Notes: a model not told the origin generated them from the sequence alone. A DNA stretch of 57,161 bases from Paenibacillus xerothermodurans (GCF_002220865.2 NZ_NHRJ02000021.1:3367-60527); one strand, 5' to 3'; numbered from the stretch's first letter, positions 40,877 through 52,052 are shown. Numbers and translations: made by a program.

Positions 40877-41620
40877 CTATTTCGCCGCTAACCGTTGGCG
40901 GATTACTTCATACATCAACACGGATGCAGCAACGGAAGCGTTCAATGAGTTCACATGGCCGAACATCGGAAGCTTCAGCAGAAAATCGCATTTTTCCTTG
41001 ATGAGTCTGCCCATCCCCTTGTTCTCATTGCCGATAACGAGCGCCAGGGGCATATTGAGATTGGTCTGGTAAACCTGCTGCTGTGCAGCGACGTCTGTGC
41101 CGGCCACCCAAACCCCTCGTGCCTTCAACTGTTCAATCGTTTGGGCAAGATTTGTTACACGGGCAACAGGTACATATTCGACAGCGCCGGCCGATGTTTT
41201 AGAAACCGTAGCCGTCAAACCGACTGACCTGCGTTTGGGAATGATGACCCCATGCACCCCAGTGCAATCTGCGGTTCGAAGAATCGAACCTAAATTATGC
41301 GGATCCTCGATTTCGTCCAGGATCAGGATAAAGGGTTCTTCATTTCGGCTCTCGGCCAAAGCCAATATATCTTCCACTTCCACATATGCGTAAGCAGCGA
41401 CTTGAGCGACCACGCCTTGATGCTGCACATTGTCGGCCATTTGATCGAGCTTTCTTTTATCAGCAAATTGTACGATCACGCCGTTCTGCTTAGCTTCTGC
41501 GATGATAGGCTGCGTGAGCTGCTTTTGGGTGTTTTCGGCAATCCATATTTTATTGATCGTTCTGCCTGAGCGCAGAGCTTCCAAAACGGAATGCTTACCC
41601 GCGATAAATTCTTCATCCAT
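40877..41620 (-). CDS. rlmB: 23S rRNA (guanosine-2'-O-)-methyltransferase RlmB/TrmH family
   Basis: 247 residues. SPOUT-class enzyme with the N-terminal substrate-binding domain (FIAGKHSVLEALRSG) and the three SpoU motifs: DEIEDPHNLGSILRTA, LVIGNENKGM and LPMFGHVNSLNASVA. Probably methylates G2251 or a nearby residue of 23S rRNA, or a tRNA. Start at 41620 follows AAAGGAGG. Confidence 0.93.
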   Translation of the reverse strand: MDEEFIAGKHSVLEALRSGRTINKIWIAENTQKQLTQPIIAEAKQNGVIVQFADKRKLDQMADNVQHQGVVAQVAAYAYVEVEDILALAESRNEEPFILILDEIEDPHNLGSILRTADCTGVHGVIIPKRRSVGLTATVSKTSAGAVEYVPVARVTNLAQTIEQLKARGVWVAGTDVAAQQQVYQTNLNMPLALVIGNENKGMGRLIKEKCDFLLKLPMFGHVNSLNASVAASVLMYEVIRQRLAAK

Positions 41621-41677
41621 TGTAACCCCTCCTTTAGAACTAGCGCATCTTATCAATGGTGCCGCGGCCGGCGCGAG

Positions 41678-42100
41678 CTATTCCCGTTCCAGAGACAGCA
41701 TAAGTAAAAATTGCAGCCGCTCGAGCTGCTTCGTGTAATATAAGTACCCGACCAGGCATTCGAAGGCAGTGCTGTGCCGATATTCCAAAATATCGGCGTT
41801 TTTCGCGGATGTGCCGGATTTGGCGTTACGTCCCCGCTTCACTATATCCAGCTCTTCATCGGTTAAGTGCGGCATCCACCGCTGCAGCGACTTAGCCTGG
41901 GCCTTCGCCGACACATATTGGGTCGACAGACGGTGCAAATGATTCGGCCGCTGATTAGGTTGGGCAATAGCATATTGTCGCACAAATACTTCATACACGG
42001 CGTCTCCGATGTAGGCCAGCACTATCGGATTCAACAGCTTGGGCTCTTTGGCGGGAGGAAAACAAAACAATTCGGAATCGATACTAAACGGCTCCTTCAT
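41678..42100 (-). CDS. mrnC: Mini-ribonuclease III
   Basis: 140 residues. RNase III catalytic domain without a dsRNA-binding domain: LAYIGDAVYEVFVRQY carries the catalytic acidic pair and YRHSTAFECLVGYLYY the second site. In B. subtilis it matures 23S rRNA together with L3. Its ATG overlaps the cysS stop by one base (TAATG). Confidence 0.95.
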   Translation of the reverse strand: MKEPFSIDSELFCFPPAKEPKLLNPIVLAYIGDAVYEVFVRQYAIAQPNQRPNHLHRLSTQYVSAKAQAKSLQRWMPHLTDEELDIVKRGRNAKSGTSAKNADILEYRHSTAFECLVGYLYYTKQLERLQFLLMLSLERE

Positions 42101-43494
42101 TACTTACGCCGCCAGCGGATACCTTGTGGCGTATCCTCGAGAATGATACCCCGCTCCGTCAGCAGGTCGCGTATTTCGTCAGCCCGCGCCCAATTCTTGG
42201 CCTTGCGAGCCTCCGTGCGCTCTATGATCAACTGCTCGATTTCATCATCCAGCAGCTCTTCCGCCTTGGTTAGTATGCCCAGAATCTTATCCATCGCCTC
42301 GAACTGCTGCAGCAGGCGCTCCAGCGAACTGCGCGACACTTCTTTTTGCTGCATATGAAGATTCGCCGCGTTGACGAGCTCAAAAAATGCTGTCACTGCA
42401 TCAGGTGTGTTGAAATCATCGTTCATTTTTTGCTCAAATTGGGTTTGTACGTCGCGCACAGCCCGCTCCACCGCCGGATCCACATCGCCGTCTCCCGCCG
42501 TACTCAAACGATGCTTGATATTGGACACACAGTTATCAATCCGGGCTAGACCGTTCTTGGCCTGCTCTATCGTCTCAGCACTAAAATTCAGGGGATTGCG
42601 GTAATGTGCGGACAGCATGAAATAGCGAATCAACTGCGGACTGAGCGATTCGAGCATTTGATTCACATTCACTCCGTTGCCGAGCGACTTCGACATCTTT
42701 TCGTTATTGATGTTGATGTATCCGTTATGCATCCAATACTTGGCCATCGGTCGGCCGGTCAAGCTTTCGGACTGGGCGATTTCACACTCATGATGCGGAA
42801 ACTGCAGATCCTGTCCGCCGCCGTGGATGTCTATCGTATCACCTAAATATTTGCGTACCATGGCCGAGCACTCAATATGCCAGCCGGGTCTGCCATTACC
42901 CCATGGGCTGGACCAAAATATCTCACCCGGTTTCGCGGCTTTCCACAGCACAAAATCTTGGGGATTTTCCTTGCGCTCATCCACCTCGACACGGATACCG
43001 AACTGGAGTTCGTCTAAATTTTGATGCGACAGCTTACCGTATTCAGGGAACTTGGCTGTGCGGAAGTAGACGTCACCGCCATTCTCGTAGGCGAAGCCTT
43101 TTTCCACCAGACTGTCGATGAAGGCGATAATTTCGGCCATGTTTTCGGTCACGCGCGGGTTAAGTGTAGCTTTTTCAACGCCTAGACCTTCCGCATCCTC
43201 GTAGTACTTCTCAATAAACAGGTTCGCCACTTCAGGCACGGTCACACCCATCTGAGCGGCTTTCTTTATCAGTTTGTCATCCACATCCGTAAAATTCACC
43301 ACATAATCGACTTCGTATCCAACCGACTCCAAGTAACGCCTTACCACATCAAAAAAGATCATGGGCCGAGCGTTGCCGATATGAATATAATCGTAGACGG
43401 TTGGACCGCATACATACATTTTCACTTTACCTGGCTCCAGCGGCTCAAACGCCTCCTTTGCTCTGGTTAGCGTGTTGTAGATTTTCAGTGCCAT
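42100..43494 (-). CDS. cysS: Cysteinyl-tRNA synthetase
   Basis: 464 residues, class Ia. HIGN (HIGH variant) near 38-41, KMSKS near 265-269, and zinc ligands Cys28 (YVCGPTVYD) with later Cys/His residues including HECEIAQSE. Start at 43494 (MALKIYNTL) is preceded by GGAGG inside the cysE 3' end. The gene is under the T-box leader with cysE. Confidence 0.97.
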   Translation of the reverse strand: MALKIYNTLTRAKEAFEPLEPGKVKMYVCGPTVYDYIHIGNARPMIFFDVVRRYLESVGYEVDYVVNFTDVDDKLIKKAAQMGVTVPEVANLFIEKYYEDAEGLGVEKATLNPRVTENMAEIIAFIDSLVEKGFAYENGGDVYFRTAKFPEYGKLSHQNLDELQFGIRVEVDERKENPQDFVLWKAAKPGEIFWSSPWGNGRPGWHIECSAMVRKYLGDTIDIHGGGQDLQFPHHECEIAQSESLTGRPMAKYWMHNGYININNEKMSKSLGNGVNVNQMLESLSPQLIRYFMLSAHYRNPLNFSAETIEQAKNGLARIDNCVSNIKHRLSTAGDGDVDPAVERAVRDVQTQFEQKMNDDFNTPDAVTAFFELVNAANLHMQQKEVSRSSLERLLQQFEAMDKILGILTKAEELLDDEIEQLIIERTEARKAKNWARADEIRDLLTERGIILEDTPQGIRWRRK

Positions 43495-44146
43495 GCTCTT
43501 GGCTACCTCCATGTTTGGATTTAGTGGCGGCGAGCTCCGCCTTCAACTCATCAATCTGCTGCTGCATGTGCCGAAACATATCAATCATCGGATCAGGCAG
43601 CTTGTTGTGATCCAGCCGGTCTACGCGGACTCCGTTGCGCTTTACGATTTTCCCCTGCATGCCCACCACGGTACTGTTCTCAGGTACCTCGTGCAGCACC
43701 ACCGCATTGGAACCTACCCTGGAATTATCGCCTATTGTGAAAGAGCCAAGTATCTTCGCGCCGGAGCCAATCACCACATTATTACCAATGGTGGGATGTC
43801 TCTTGCCCTTCTCTTTGCCGGTTCCGCCCAGGGTCACTCCTTGATACAACACCACATCATCACCGATTTCACACGTCTCTCCAATTACAACACCCATCCC
43901 GTGGTCGATAAAAAAGCGTCGGCCGATCACGGCTCCCGGATGAATCTCAATGCCCGTCATAAAACGGCTGATCTGAGAGATAACACGTGCGGCGGTGAAC
44001 CAACGTCTACGGTACAGCCTATGTGCGATCCGGTGCGCCCAAAGAGCGTGCAAGCCGGAGTAAGTGAACACGACTTCAAACCAGCTGCGCGCCGCGGGGT
44101 CATTCTCAAATATAGTTGTGATATCCTCTTTAATGTTGTTAAACAA
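43445..44146 (-). CDS. cysE: Serine O-acetyltransferase
   Basis: About 233 residues. Makes O-acetylserine, the cysteine precursor. N-terminal helical domain and a left-handed beta-helix of hexapeptide repeats; [47 protein letters not shown] (active-site Asp-His) and [12 protein letters not shown] are diagnostic. The start is uncertain: TTG at 44146 gives MFNNIKEDI like B. subtilis CysE and is 8 bases from AGG; GTG at 44155 is the alternative. The C-terminus overlaps cysS by 50 bases. Confidence 0.95.
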   Translation of the reverse strand: MFNNIKEDITTIFENDPAARSWFEVVFTYSGLHALWAHRIAHRLYRRRWFTAARVISQISRFMTGIEIHPGAVIGRRFFIDHGMGVVIGETCEIGDDVVLYQGVTLGGTGKEKGKRHPTIGNNVVIGSGAKILGSFTIGDNSRVGSNAVVLHEVPENSTVVGMQGKIVKRNGVRVDRLDHNKLPDPMIDMFRHMQQQIDELKAELAATKSKHGGSQEHGTENLQHANQSKGGV

Positions 44147-44197
44147 GAGTGTCACCTACCTTTAATCGAGCGAATTATTAAGAGTGTGAATAAAACG

Positions 44198-44230
44198 AAA
44201 AAGCCTCCGCAGCCACCTGGCTGCAGAGGC
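44198..44230 (-). terminator. Terminator hairpin of the cysE T-box
   Basis: Minus-strand stem gcctctgcagcca/tggctgcggaggc, one mismatch, 2-base loop, followed by five T. It is 50 bases before cysE and is the conditional stop of the T-box. Confidence 0.9.
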
Positions 44231-44547
44231 GATAATCGCTCGCGGTTCCACTCTGCTTGGACATCCGATCGATATCCGTCTTTGTGTGTTCGTAACGTGA
44301 ACAAGCCCGGTATGACTACCCCGCTGTTATAAGTAAGACAAACAAGCAGCGGCTCGTCGATACGGCTCCCGGGTGCACTTCCAATCGCGGGGAGTGAACA
44401 AATTCCAGCGCTGCCCGGCTGATCCGGGTCCGTTTGCCCTCTCTGTGAATCCCCTGTGCGATTGTACTCTCCCGCTCTGCGCCATGATGCATTTATGTTT
44501 TATGGGCCTTATACACAACGCCCATCGTTTTTGCTGATTATACAGTT
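44198..44547 (-). promoter_or_regulatory. T-box riboswitch leader of cysE-cysS (tRNA-Cys)
   Basis: Minus strand carries the T-box core AGTGGAACCGCG (complement of 44241-44252), which binds the tRNA acceptor end, followed by a strong terminator. Upstream is about 280 bases of stem I/II sequence with ggcgcagagcgggagagtaca at its start. A TGC (complement of 44375-44377) in gaagTGCaccc is a plausible Cys specifier, matching the genes controlled. A GAA two bases earlier would mean Glu; the downstream genes favour Cys. Uncharged tRNA should favour the antiterminator. Confidence 0.9.
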
Positions 44548-44552
44548 GTCTC

Positions 44553-44581
44553 ATTATAACGAATCACACTACGATTTACAA
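44553..44581 (-). promoter_or_regulatory. Promoter of the T-box/cysE unit
   Basis: TTGTAA (complement of 44576-44581), 17-base spacer, TATAAT (complement of 44553-44558). The -35 overlaps the gltX stop codon. A second TATAAT lies 16 bases further on without a good -35. Confidence 0.6.
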
Positions 44582-46033
44582 TAAATTGTTCAACCTGGAG
44601 ATCACCTTATCTTTTCCGAGCAAAAATACGCTGACGTTCAAATCAGGGCCATGCATTTGACCGGTTAAGGCAACCCTTATCGTCATAAACAGCTGTTTGC
44701 CTTTATAGCCGGTCGCTCTCTGAACGGCTTTAAGCATCACAGGGATTTGCTCGACCGTGAAGCTTACCGCCTGCCCCACTTGCTCGAGAAATGAACGCAG
44801 CACAATGGGCACATGCTCTTCGCCCAGCAACGCCTTTGTCTCCTCGTTTTCGTATTCCACCTCATCGCGGAAAAACAGCTCGGTCAGCGGTACGATCTCA
44901 GCGGCGTAATGCATCCTCTCTTGATAGAGAGCAACCAAGCGGTTCACCCATTCCTGCTGCTCATCACTTAAATCAGCGGGGAGCAAGCCGGCCTTCTGCA
45001 AGTGGGGCAAGCATAAGGCCACGATACGGGATAAGTCCGCTTGCTTGATGTATTGGTTGTTCATCCAGTTCAGTTTATCCATATCGAACACCGCGGGACT
45101 CTTGGACACACGATCCAGGTCAAACTGCTCGATCAACTCGTCCCGGGTGAACATTTCTTCTTCTCCTTTAGGTGACCAGCCGAGCAAAGCAATGAAGTTC
45201 AGCACCGCTTCAGGCAAATAGCCGAGCTCTTTATATTGCTGTATAAACTGTATGATGGATTCATCCCGCTTACTCATCTTTTTCCGGTCCTGATTTAAAA
45301 TCAGAGATAGATGGGCAAAATCCGGCACCGGCATCTCCAATGCTTCATACATCAATATTTGTCTCGGCGTGTTGGACAAATGCTCCTCTCCGCGGATCAC
45401 CAGATTAACCTGCATCAGATGGTCATCCAGAATGACAGCGAAATTGTATGTCGGAATGCCATCGGGCCGCACGATGATAAAATCACCTATGCCGTTGGAT
45501 TCGAATTCCACATGCCCGCGGATGCGATCATCGAAGGAGATAACACGATCCTCGGGCACACGGAAACGGATAGAAGGTTTACGTCCCTCCGCTTCGAACC
45601 GCTCTGCCTGCTCAGGCGTCAAATGGCAGCATTTTCCCGAATAACGCGGCATCTCACCCTTGGCCTCTTGCTCGGCACGTTCCCGCTCCAAATCCTCCTC
45701 GGAGCAGTAGCAATGGTAGGCGCTGCCTTTTCGTAAAAGCTGGTCTATAAAGGGCTGGTATAAGTTGAGACGTTCCGTTTGCCGATAAGGGGCGAATGGT
45801 CCCCCCACGTCAATACTCTCATCCCAATCCAGGCCTAGCCACTTTAAGCCCTCCAGCTGGCTGGCTATCCCCGATTCTACATGCCTTGTCTGGTCCGTAT
45901 CCTCGAACCTTATAATAAATTGTCCATTATGCTTGCGGGCCATCAAATAATCGAATAATGCCGTACGTGCGCCGCCTATGTGTAAATGGCCGGTAGGACT
46001 TGGCGCGTATCTCACTCGAAGTTGACCTGACAT
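44576..46033 (-). CDS. gltX: Glutamyl-tRNA synthetase
   Basis: 485 residues, class Ib. HLHIGG (HIGH) at 16-21 and KMSKRDE (KMSKS) near 250; SCREEN for zinc residues shows CYCSEED and CCHLTPEQ around 110-140. In Bacillus it charges both tRNA-Glu and tRNA-Gln. The frame runs open to 46324 but the first part is intergenic and ispF sequence; the start at 46033 ([15 protein letters not shown]) has GGGAG 9 bases upstream. Confidence 0.97.
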   Translation of the reverse strand: MSGQLRVRYAPSPTGHLHIGGARTALFDYLMARKHNGQFIIRFEDTDQTRHVESGIASQLEGLKWLGLDWDESIDVGGPFAPYRQTERLNLYQPFIDQLLRKGSAYHCYCSEEDLERERAEQEAKGEMPRYSGKCCHLTPEQAERFEAEGRKPSIRFRVPEDRVISFDDRIRGHVEFESNGIGDFIIVRPDGIPTYNFAVILDDHLMQVNLVIRGEEHLSNTPRQILMYEALEMPVPDFAHLSLILNQDRKKMSKRDESIIQFIQQYKELGYLPEAVLNFIALLGWSPKGEEEMFTRDELIEQFDLDRVSKSPAVFDMDKLNWMNNQYIKQADLSRIVALCLPHLQKAGLLPADLSDEQQEWVNRLVALYQERMHYAAEIVPLTELFFRDEVEYENEETKALLGEEHVPIVLRSFLEQVGQAVSFTVEQIPVMLKAVQRATGYKGKQLFMTIRVALTGQMHGPDLNVSVFLLGKDKVISRLNNLL

Positions 46034-46080
46034 TGATGCTTGCTCCCTTCTCAAATAAACCGTAGACCGATTAGTTCCTG

Positions 46081-46566
46081 TTATGATAGCACATCCTGGA
46101 TAAGGCAAACAACCGACTGTGCGGCGATGCCCTCGCCCCGGCCAGTGAAGCCTAACTGCTCCGTAGTGGTCGCTTTCACGTTCACTTGTGATGGCGACGC
46201 CTCCACCGCTTCCGCTATCCGTGCAACCATGGCAGGAATATGCGGTGCCATCTTCGGTCTCTGTGCAATGATGGTCGCATCCAGGTTGCCCAGCTTGTAG
46301 CCGGCTTTTTTCGCCAACTGCCACACCTGCAGCAGCAATGCATAGCTGTCCGCATCTTTGAAAGCCTGATCCGTGTCAGGAAAATGTGTGCCAATGTCCC
46401 CCATGCCGAGCGCCCCCAGAATTGCGTCACTGATTGCGTGCAGCAATACATCGGCGTCAGAGTGCCCTAACAGTCCTTTTTCATATGGAATCTCTACGCC
46501 GCCAATAATGCATCGTCTTCCTGTCACCAGCTGATGCACGTCGAAGCCTTGACCTACTCGAATCAT
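46081..46566 (-). CDS. ispF: 2-C-methyl-D-erythritol 2,4-cyclodiphosphate synthase
   Basis: 161 residues; fifth step of the MEP isoprenoid pathway. Metal ligands GFDVHQ (Asp8, His10) and the His in [17 protein letters not shown] are present; [15 protein letters not shown] is the C-terminal signature. Its ATG overlaps the ispD stop (ATGA). Confidence 0.97.
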   Translation of the reverse strand: MIRVGQGFDVHQLVTGRRCIIGGVEIPYEKGLLGHSDADVLLHAISDAILGALGMGDIGTHFPDTDQAFKDADSYALLLQVWQLAKKAGYKLGNLDATIIAQRPKMAPHIPAMVARIAEAVEASPSQVNVKATTTEQLGFTGRGEGIAAQSVVCLIQDVLS

Positions 46567-47267
46567 CCCTTGTTCTCTCCCCTAACATTGTCCATAATCC
46601 ATTCAGCCCATCGCAGATCCTCCGGCGTAGTGATTTTGATATTGCAATAATCACTCTCTACCACTTGCACCGGTGTGCCGATCCGCTCAACCAGCATGGC
46701 GTCATCGGTGCCGGTAAAACCATCCCTGTCCGCCTGCTCATAAGCCTGTTTCAGCATGGAAAGACGAAAAGCTTGTGGGGTTTGAATCGCCCACAAGCTG
46801 CGCCGGTCCGGCGTAGACTGAATCGTACCTGCGTTATTGACTACTTTAATGGTATCCTTCACCGGAACAGCCAGAACGGCCGCCTCCGCCGCCTGTGCCA
46901 TGCGCCAGCAGCTCAAGACATGCTCTGCACTCACCAATGGGCGCACTCCGTCATGTACCATCACCCATTCCACATCCGGGCCTAGCTGCTGCAGCCCTAT
47001 ATGAACGGAGTGCTGCCGCTCGGCACCTCCCGGCACGATGTGATGAACTTTACTTAACCCAAATTGTTCAACATAGCCGCTGCAGCGGACGACGTCGTCC
47101 ACGCCGGTCACCAGCACGATTGTATCCACTTCATCTATCCGTTGAAACAATGACAAGGTATGTACCAGTATTGGCTTGCCCTGCAATTCCAAGTATTGCT
47201 TACTTTCTTGCGTGCGCATACGGGAGCCTTTCCCCGCAGCCACCACTACAACAGCCAACCGGCCCAT
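46563..47267 (-). CDS. ispD: 2-C-methyl-D-erythritol 4-phosphate cytidylyltransferase
   Basis: 234 residues; third MEP-pathway step. CTP-binding [11 protein letters not shown] (about 6-17), [11 protein letters not shown] and [32 protein letters not shown] are typical. Forms a tight pair with ispF. Confidence 0.96.
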   Translation of the reverse strand: MGRLAVVVVAAGKGSRMRTQESKQYLELQGKPILVHTLSLFQRIDEVDTIVLVTGVDDVVRCSGYVEQFGLSKVHHIVPGGAERQHSVHIGLQQLGPDVEWVMVHDGVRPLVSAEHVLSCWRMAQAAEAAVLAVPVKDTIKVVNNAGTIQSTPDRRSLWAIQTPQAFRLSMLKQAYEQADRDGFTGTDDAMLVERIGTPVQVVESDYCNIKITTPEDLRWAEWIMDNVRGENKG

Positions 47268-47316
47268 CGCGTCATCACCTACCGCCTACTTTTAAGCTCC
47301 TCTTATCATATACGTT

Positions 47317-48414
47317 TTAGAGCGCTTTTTCCAATAGTTTCGGTTTAGCGAAAATCATCCGTCCTGCGGACGTTTGGAGCACGCTGGTCACTAACACATC
47401 CAAGGTCGTTCCAATGAAATCCCTACCGCCCTCAACGACGATCATCGTGCCATCGTCCAGATACGCGACGCCCTGCCCATGCTCTTTGCCGTCCTTGATG
47501 ACCTGAACCAAAATTTCTTCGCCCGGCAGCACCACCGGTTTGACCGCATTCGCCAAATCATTGATGTTTAATACGGAAACCCCTTGCAGCTCGCAGACCT
47601 TATTTAGGTTAAAGTCATTGGTAATGACTTTCCCTTGCAGCACTTTCGCTAATTTCACGAGCTTGCTGTCTACTTCGGAAATTTCCTCAAAATCGCCTTC
47701 ATATATCAGCACCTTAACATCCAGCTCTTTTTGGATTTTATTAAGGATATCGAGTCCCCTACGTCCCCGGTTGCGTTTCAGCAAATCCGACGAATCAGCA
47801 ATATGCTGCAGTTCCTCCAGTACGAACTCGGGAATGACCAATGTGCCCTCGATAAAACCGGTTTTGCATATATCGGCGATGCGTCCATCAATGATAACAC
47901 TTGTATCCAGAATTTTGTGCTCTTCAAACTCTTTGCCCTCATTTGCTGCATTGCGGTCTTTGATCGGCCGGCCTCTGGTCAGGAGCATCATCACTTCATC
48001 CTTTTTGACACAGCCAAGCCTGTAGCCTACAAATCCTAACCCGGCTGTGAATGCCAGATGCCAAAGGGGCGAAAACCATCCGGCTTGTTCGAACGGAGTT
48101 AGAATCATTATGGCAAAAAACAGCCCAACGATCAGCCCGCCTGTACCTGCAGCGATGTCGGCAACTGGCACACGCGCCATCGTATCCTCTCCCCGGCGAA
48201 GCCAATTCGCACCAACTACCGCCACCCATGAGCTGAGCGCATAAAACAGAACAGTTCCAACCAACATTAGCCAATACATCTGCCCGGCCACTTCACCGAT
48301 GCCAAACACCTTCTCTATGAAACTAAAAAATGGTTTGCCAACGGTATCACTCCACTCGTACGCCAACAGACCTCCAATAACTGCAAATAAGCTTTGAAAC
48401 CATCTTTTCATCAT
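47317..48414 (-). CDS. yacL: PIN/TRAM domain membrane protein (YacL family)
   Basis: 365 residues. Four hydrophobic segments in about the first 125 residues, a PIN nuclease-like domain (from [16 protein letters not shown] near 168) with acidic residues conserved, and a C-terminal TRAM domain ([32 protein letters not shown]). Found in the same place as B. subtilis yacL, before ispD. RNase activity is expected from the fold, but the role is not known. Start at 48414 is 7 bases after GGAGG. Confidence 0.88.
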   Translation of the reverse strand: MMKRWFQSLFAVIGGLLAYEWSDTVGKPFFSFIEKVFGIGEVAGQMYWLMLVGTVLFYALSSWVAVVGANWLRRGEDTMARVPVADIAAGTGGLIVGLFFAIMILTPFEQAGWFSPLWHLAFTAGLGFVGYRLGCVKKDEVMMLLTRGRPIKDRNAANEGKEFEEHKILDTSVIIDGRIADICKTGFIEGTLVIPEFVLEELQHIADSSDLLKRNRGRRGLDILNKIQKELDVKVLIYEGDFEEISEVDSKLVKLAKVLQGKVITNDFNLNKVCELQGVSVLNINDLANAVKPVVLPGEEILVQVIKDGKEHGQGVAYLDDGTMIVVEGGRDFIGTTLDVLVTSVLQTSAGRMIFAKPKLLEKAL

Positions 48415-48498
48415 AGACTCACCTCCACGTTTCGTATGCAATAATTCGATTCGTTACAATTATTATCAAAAAGCCGGAAGCCTAATCGTCCATTGCCA

Positions 48499-48553
48499 AA
48501 GAAAATAAAAAAAAAGCATCATTTCCCTGTTATAAAGGAAAATAAATGCTTTT
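48499..48553 (-). terminator. Intrinsic terminator after pssA
   Basis: Minus-strand stem aaaagcat..ttttcct/agggaaa..atgctttt with small internal loops, followed by a long T-run (tttttttttatttt). Confidence 0.8.
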
Positions 48554-48569
48554 CATTTTCAGCGTAGTT

Positions 48570-49304
48570 CTATAGTGAGCCTGTTTCCGATTTAGCGTCG
48601 TCCATGGATTCCATTTTTCTTTTCCGTCTTCTAAAGAGACGTTCAACGTTTTTTTTTAAGCCATACAGCGCATACAACAGAAGCGGCACAAAAATCATCT
48701 TCGAGAGGGATCCCGGAAATTGCATTGCAACTATGACCGCGGTGAGGACGACTATAGGCGTGATCCAAATAGCTTTCTTCGGGATGCCGACTTTTTTGAA
48801 ATTAGGATACTTTACGGTGCTAACCATTAAGTATGATAACAGTAACGTACTCAGGATCAACACGATTGAGTTCAGCTCCTTATGAAACAGCGCCAGTGTG
48901 CACAGAACACCGCCGGCCGCAGGAATCGGCAAGCCGATAAAGTATCCCGGTACCCCGGCAACAACATTGAAACGAGCCAAACGCAGCGCGCCGCAAATTG
49001 GGAATATCGCCGTCACGATCCAAGCCACCGCAGGCGGCAGCGGTTCGAAGGCAACCACATACATAATAAAAGCCGGTGCAACACCGAACGAAATCACATC
49101 CGATAGAGAATCAAGTTCCTTACCAAAGTCACTCTGCGCGTTGAGTGCGCGTGCCACCCGCCCATCCAAGCCATCCAACAGCATCGCCACAATGACCATA
49201 ATAGCAGCAAGCTCAGGTTTGTCATTAAAGACGGAAATAATCGAAATGATTCCCAAAAACAGGTTACCTATGGTAAAAAGATTGGGAAGAGATTTGGTTA
49301 ACAT
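48570..49304 (-). CDS. pssA: CDP-diacylglycerol-serine O-phosphatidyltransferase
   Basis: 244 residues. Makes phosphatidylserine, the precursor of phosphatidylethanolamine. The CDP-alcohol phosphatidyltransferase motif is seen in DGLDGRVARALNAQSDFGKELDSLSD (Asp-Gly...Ala-Arg...Gly...Asp...Asp, about 45-70). Several hydrophobic helices; basic, charged C-terminal tail of about 30 residues. No decarboxylase (psd) is adjacent here. Confidence 0.92.
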   Translation of the reverse strand: MLTKSLPNLFTIGNLFLGIISIISVFNDKPELAAIMVIVAMLLDGLDGRVARALNAQSDFGKELDSLSDVISFGVAPAFIMYVVAFEPLPPAVAWIVTAIFPICGALRLARFNVVAGVPGYFIGLPIPAAGGVLCTLALFHKELNSIVLILSTLLLSYLMVSTVKYPNFKKVGIPKKAIWITPIVVLTAVIVAMQFPGSLSKMIFVPLLLYALYGLKKNVERLFRRRKRKMESMDDAKSETGSL

Positions 49305-49377
49305 GATTTGTCCACCTCTGGTTTACTGTACCCTAAATGGTGCAAATATATCAGGATACCATTAGATTGTATGAAAG

Positions 49378-50457
49378 TTAAATATGTCTGTCAATGATGA
49401 CTTGGTCGCGAATACGTTTGAGACCTTCCTTTATGGTCCGGGCACGTACTTCGCCGATCCCGTCCACTTCATCCAGCTCATCAATAGTCGCCATCATCAA
49501 ATGAGGCAGCCGGTTGAATTTTTCCACCAGATTTTGAACAATCACCGACGGGAGACGAGGAATTTTATTCAGCACGCGATAGCCTCTTGGTGAAACCGTC
49601 TCTTCCGCGCTGCTGTTCAACTGAGTGTAGCCCATAAGCCGTGCGATGTGATAATGGTCAAGCATTTCCTCGGACGCCAAACGTTTGAAGCTGTTGGCCA
49701 TGTCCTTTATCTTTTCATCGTTGAGTTCTTTCACATAATCCTTCAATAGCAGCTGTGCCTCTACTTCTGTATTACCCACTAATTCCTCCAACTGCATACT
49801 AATTAACCGACCTTCCGTGCCGAGCTCGTTGATGTAGCGCTGTATTTCCGTTTTGATCCGAAGAACCATCTCAACACGCTGTATCACGCTGGTAACGTCG
49901 TGAAGGGCTACCAGTTCTTCAAATTCAAATGCGCCCAAATTCGTGAGCTCTTGATCAAGCACGGTCTTGTAACGATCTAACGTTTGAATAGCCTGATTGG
50001 CTTTGGTTAGAATCACGCCTATATCTTTGAGCGCGTAGCGCAGGTTGCCTTGATACAGCGTGATTACATTTCTGCGTTGGGAGATAGATACGACAAGCTT
50101 GGAGGTTTGCTTTGCAACCCGTTCCGCAGTCCGATGTCTAATCCCCGTTTCTGAAGAAGAGATGGAGGAATCCGGGATTAACTGTGTATTGGCATAAAGA
50201 ATTCTTTTAATGTCCTCACTTAAAATGATGGCCCCGTCCATTTTGGCTAGCTCATATAGGTAATTTGGAGAGAAATCACAGTTGATGGAGAACCCGCCGT
50301 CAACGATTTCCATCACCTCAGGGCTGTAGCCTACCACGATTAGAGCACCGGTCTTGGCACGGAGCACATTCTCCAAACCTTCCCGAAAAGCGGTACCCGG
50401 CGCCACCAGCTGCAGCAGCTGGCTCATTACTTCCCGTTTGTTTTCGTCCTTGCTCAT
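49378..50457 (-). CDS. disA: DNA integrity scanning diadenylate cyclase DisA
   Basis: 359 residues. DAC domain making c-di-AMP, with DGA (about 75) and RHR (about 107) motifs of the active site, a coiled linker and a C-terminal helix-hairpin-helix DNA-binding domain ([24 protein letters not shown]). It scans for branched DNA and delays sporulation. Start at 50457 (MSKDENKRE) follows GGGGGGACAAC; the longer frame is not homologous. As in B. subtilis, it follows radA. Confidence 0.97.
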   Translation of the reverse strand: MSKDENKREVMSQLLQLVAPGTAFREGLENVLRAKTGALIVVGYSPEVMEIVDGGFSINCDFSPNYLYELAKMDGAIILSEDIKRILYANTQLIPDSSISSSETGIRHRTAERVAKQTSKLVVSISQRRNVITLYQGNLRYALKDIGVILTKANQAIQTLDRYKTVLDQELTNLGAFEFEELVALHDVTSVIQRVEMVLRIKTEIQRYINELGTEGRLISMQLEELVGNTEVEAQLLLKDYVKELNDEKIKDMANSFKRLASEEMLDHYHIARLMGYTQLNSSAEETVSPRGYRVLNKIPRLPSVIVQNLVEKFNRLPHLMMATIDELDEVDGIGEVRARTIKEGLKRIRDQVIIDRHI

Positions 50458-50471
50458 GTTGTCCCCCCTTA

Positions 50472-50530
50472 AGTTTTGCCTTGCAAAACTCACTTGGTAA
50501 AGCACACGTGCCGTTTTTGCGCAGCAAAAC
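50472..50530. repeat. Twin hairpins upstream of disA
   Basis: agttttgc/gcaaaact, 8-bp perfect stem with a 3-base loop at 50472-50490, and gtttttgc/gcaaaac with a 3-base loop at 50513-50530. Both share the same TTTTGC/GCAAAA core, 22 bases apart. The first ends about 15 bases from the disA ATG, next to the ribosome site. Confidence 0.75.
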
Positions 50531-50684
50531 TCCATGTCTTCCGCACACGCACCGGTGGATGCAGCACAACTACATTCAGCGGCAGACACTCCGTTGCGCG
50601 TGAGTATCAGGCACTCCCGCAGCGTGCCCACCGTCGCACCTCTCAGTGCAGAACCTACTCTTTCAGTGCAAAAAACACATTGGC

Positions 50685-52052
50685 CTACCCCAGACAGGCT
50701 TTCAAGGCCTCAGCTACTGTGTTCACACCAATGATTTCGATACCTTTAGGCGGGGTCCACCCTTTCAGGCTTTTTTCAGGCAAAATCACCCTGCGAAAGC
50801 CAAGTTTCTCCGCCTCTTTCACCCTTTGATCCACCCGAGAGACGCCTCTAACCTCACCCGTTAGCCCTACCTCGCCGAATACGACATCAAACGGCTGCGT
50901 GGGCTGCTCTCTTAAGCTCGATGCAATGCTTACCGCAATCGCTAAGTCAACTGCAGGCTCATCGAGTTTTACGCCCCCTGCGACATTGATATAGGCGTCT
51001 TGGTTTTGCAAAAACATGCCGATGCGTTTTTCCAATACTGCTATGACTAGCGCCAATCTGTTATGATCAATGCCTGTCGCCATGCGCCGCGGTGATGGAA
51101 AATTAGTTGCTGTGACCAGTGCCTGAAGCTCGACCAGCACGGGCCGCGTGCCCTCCATGCTGGCTACGACCGTAGAACCCGAGACGCCAAGCGGTCTCTC
51201 CGACAAAAACAGCTCCGACGGATTATTTACTTCGACCAGTCCGCCCTCCTGCATTTCAAAGATACCAATCTCGTGCGTCGCACCAAAGCGATTCTTCACC
51301 GCCCGCAGCAGCCGGTAAGAGTGATGCCGTTCCCCCTCGAAGTACAATACGCAATCGACCATGTGTTCGAGAAGCCTCGGGCCCGCTAAGGCTCCTTCCT
51401 TAGTCACATGCCCTACCAGTACGGTAGCAATGCCCCTTATTTTGGCGATGCGCATAAAATGACCCGTGCATTCCCGCACTTGGGCGACGCTGCCGGGAGC
51501 GGAGACCACCGCTGGGTGATAAACCGTTTGGATCGAATCGATGACCAGAAAATCCGGTTGGATCTCGTCAATCGCCGCCTCTATGTGCTCCAGGTTCGTC
51601 TCGCACAGCACGAATAACAGTTCCGAGGTCGCATTCAACCGGTCGGCGCGCAGCTTCGTCTGGCGTACAGATTCCTCACCTGACACGTACAACACTTTTT
51701 TGTCACTTTGCGTCAAGTCGAACGAGGTTTGCAACAGGAGCGTGGATTTCCCGATTCCCGGATCGCCCCCGACAAGCAAAAGTGAGCCAGGCACCAATCC
51801 GCCCCCCAGCACACGATTCAGTTCTTTGTTGCGAGTGAGTATTCGGTCTTCCTCACTGCCTTCGATATTTATAATTGAGATGGGCTTCTCCTTCGTCCTC
51901 AATAGAGAGGAGTGCACGCCCTGAGTTTTAGTTATAGTTTCCAATTCTTCCACAAAGCTATTCCATGCTTGACAACCCGGACATTTTCCAAGCCACTTCG
52001 GCGATTCATGTCCGCACTCCGAGCAGAAAAACTTTATTTTTTGCTTAGCCAT
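50685..52052 (-). CDS. radA: DNA repair protein RadA/Sms
   Basis: 455 residues. Zinc finger [18 protein letters not shown] (10-27), RecA-like core with Walker A GDPGIGKS (about 95) and the RadA-specific KNRFG near 254, and a C-terminal Lon-protease-like domain ([21 protein letters not shown]). A branch-migration helicase in recombination and transformation. Together with disA and clpC the order is as in Bacillus. Confidence 0.97.
   Translation of the reverse strand: MAKQKIKFFCSECGHESPKWLGKCPGCQAWNSFVEELETITKTQGVHSSLLRTKEKPISIINIEGSEEDRILTRNKELNRVLGGGLVPGSLLLVGGDPGIGKSTLLLQTSFDLTQSDKKVLYVSGEESVRQTKLRADRLNATSELLFVLCETNLEHIEAAIDEIQPDFLVIDSIQTVYHPAVVSAPGSVAQVRECTGHFMRIAKIRGIATVLVGHVTKEGALAGPRLLEHMVDCVLYFEGERHHSYRLLRAVKNRFGATHEIGIFEMQEGGLVEVNNPSELFLSERPLGVSGSTVVASMEGTRPVLVELQALVTATNFPSPRRMATGIDHNRLALVIAVLEKRIGMFLQNQDAYINVAGGVKLDEPAVDLAIAVSIASSLREQPTQPFDVVFGEVGLTGEVRGVSRVDQRVKEAEKLGFRRVILPEKSLKGWTPPKGIEIIGVNTVAEALKACLG

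Noticed and set aside
44327-44554. 75-codon minus-strand frame in the T-box leader
   Set aside because: It lies wholly within the structured leader and lacks a ribosome site; the T-box explains the sequence.
46034-46324. 97-codon N-terminal extension of gltX
   Set aside because: It reads through the intergenic gap and back into ispF out of frame; the class Ib N-terminus begins at 46033 with a ribosome site.
50458-50631. 58-codon N-terminal extension of DisA, Cys-rich
   Set aside because: Homologues start at MSKDE; a strong G-rich ribosome site precedes 50457.
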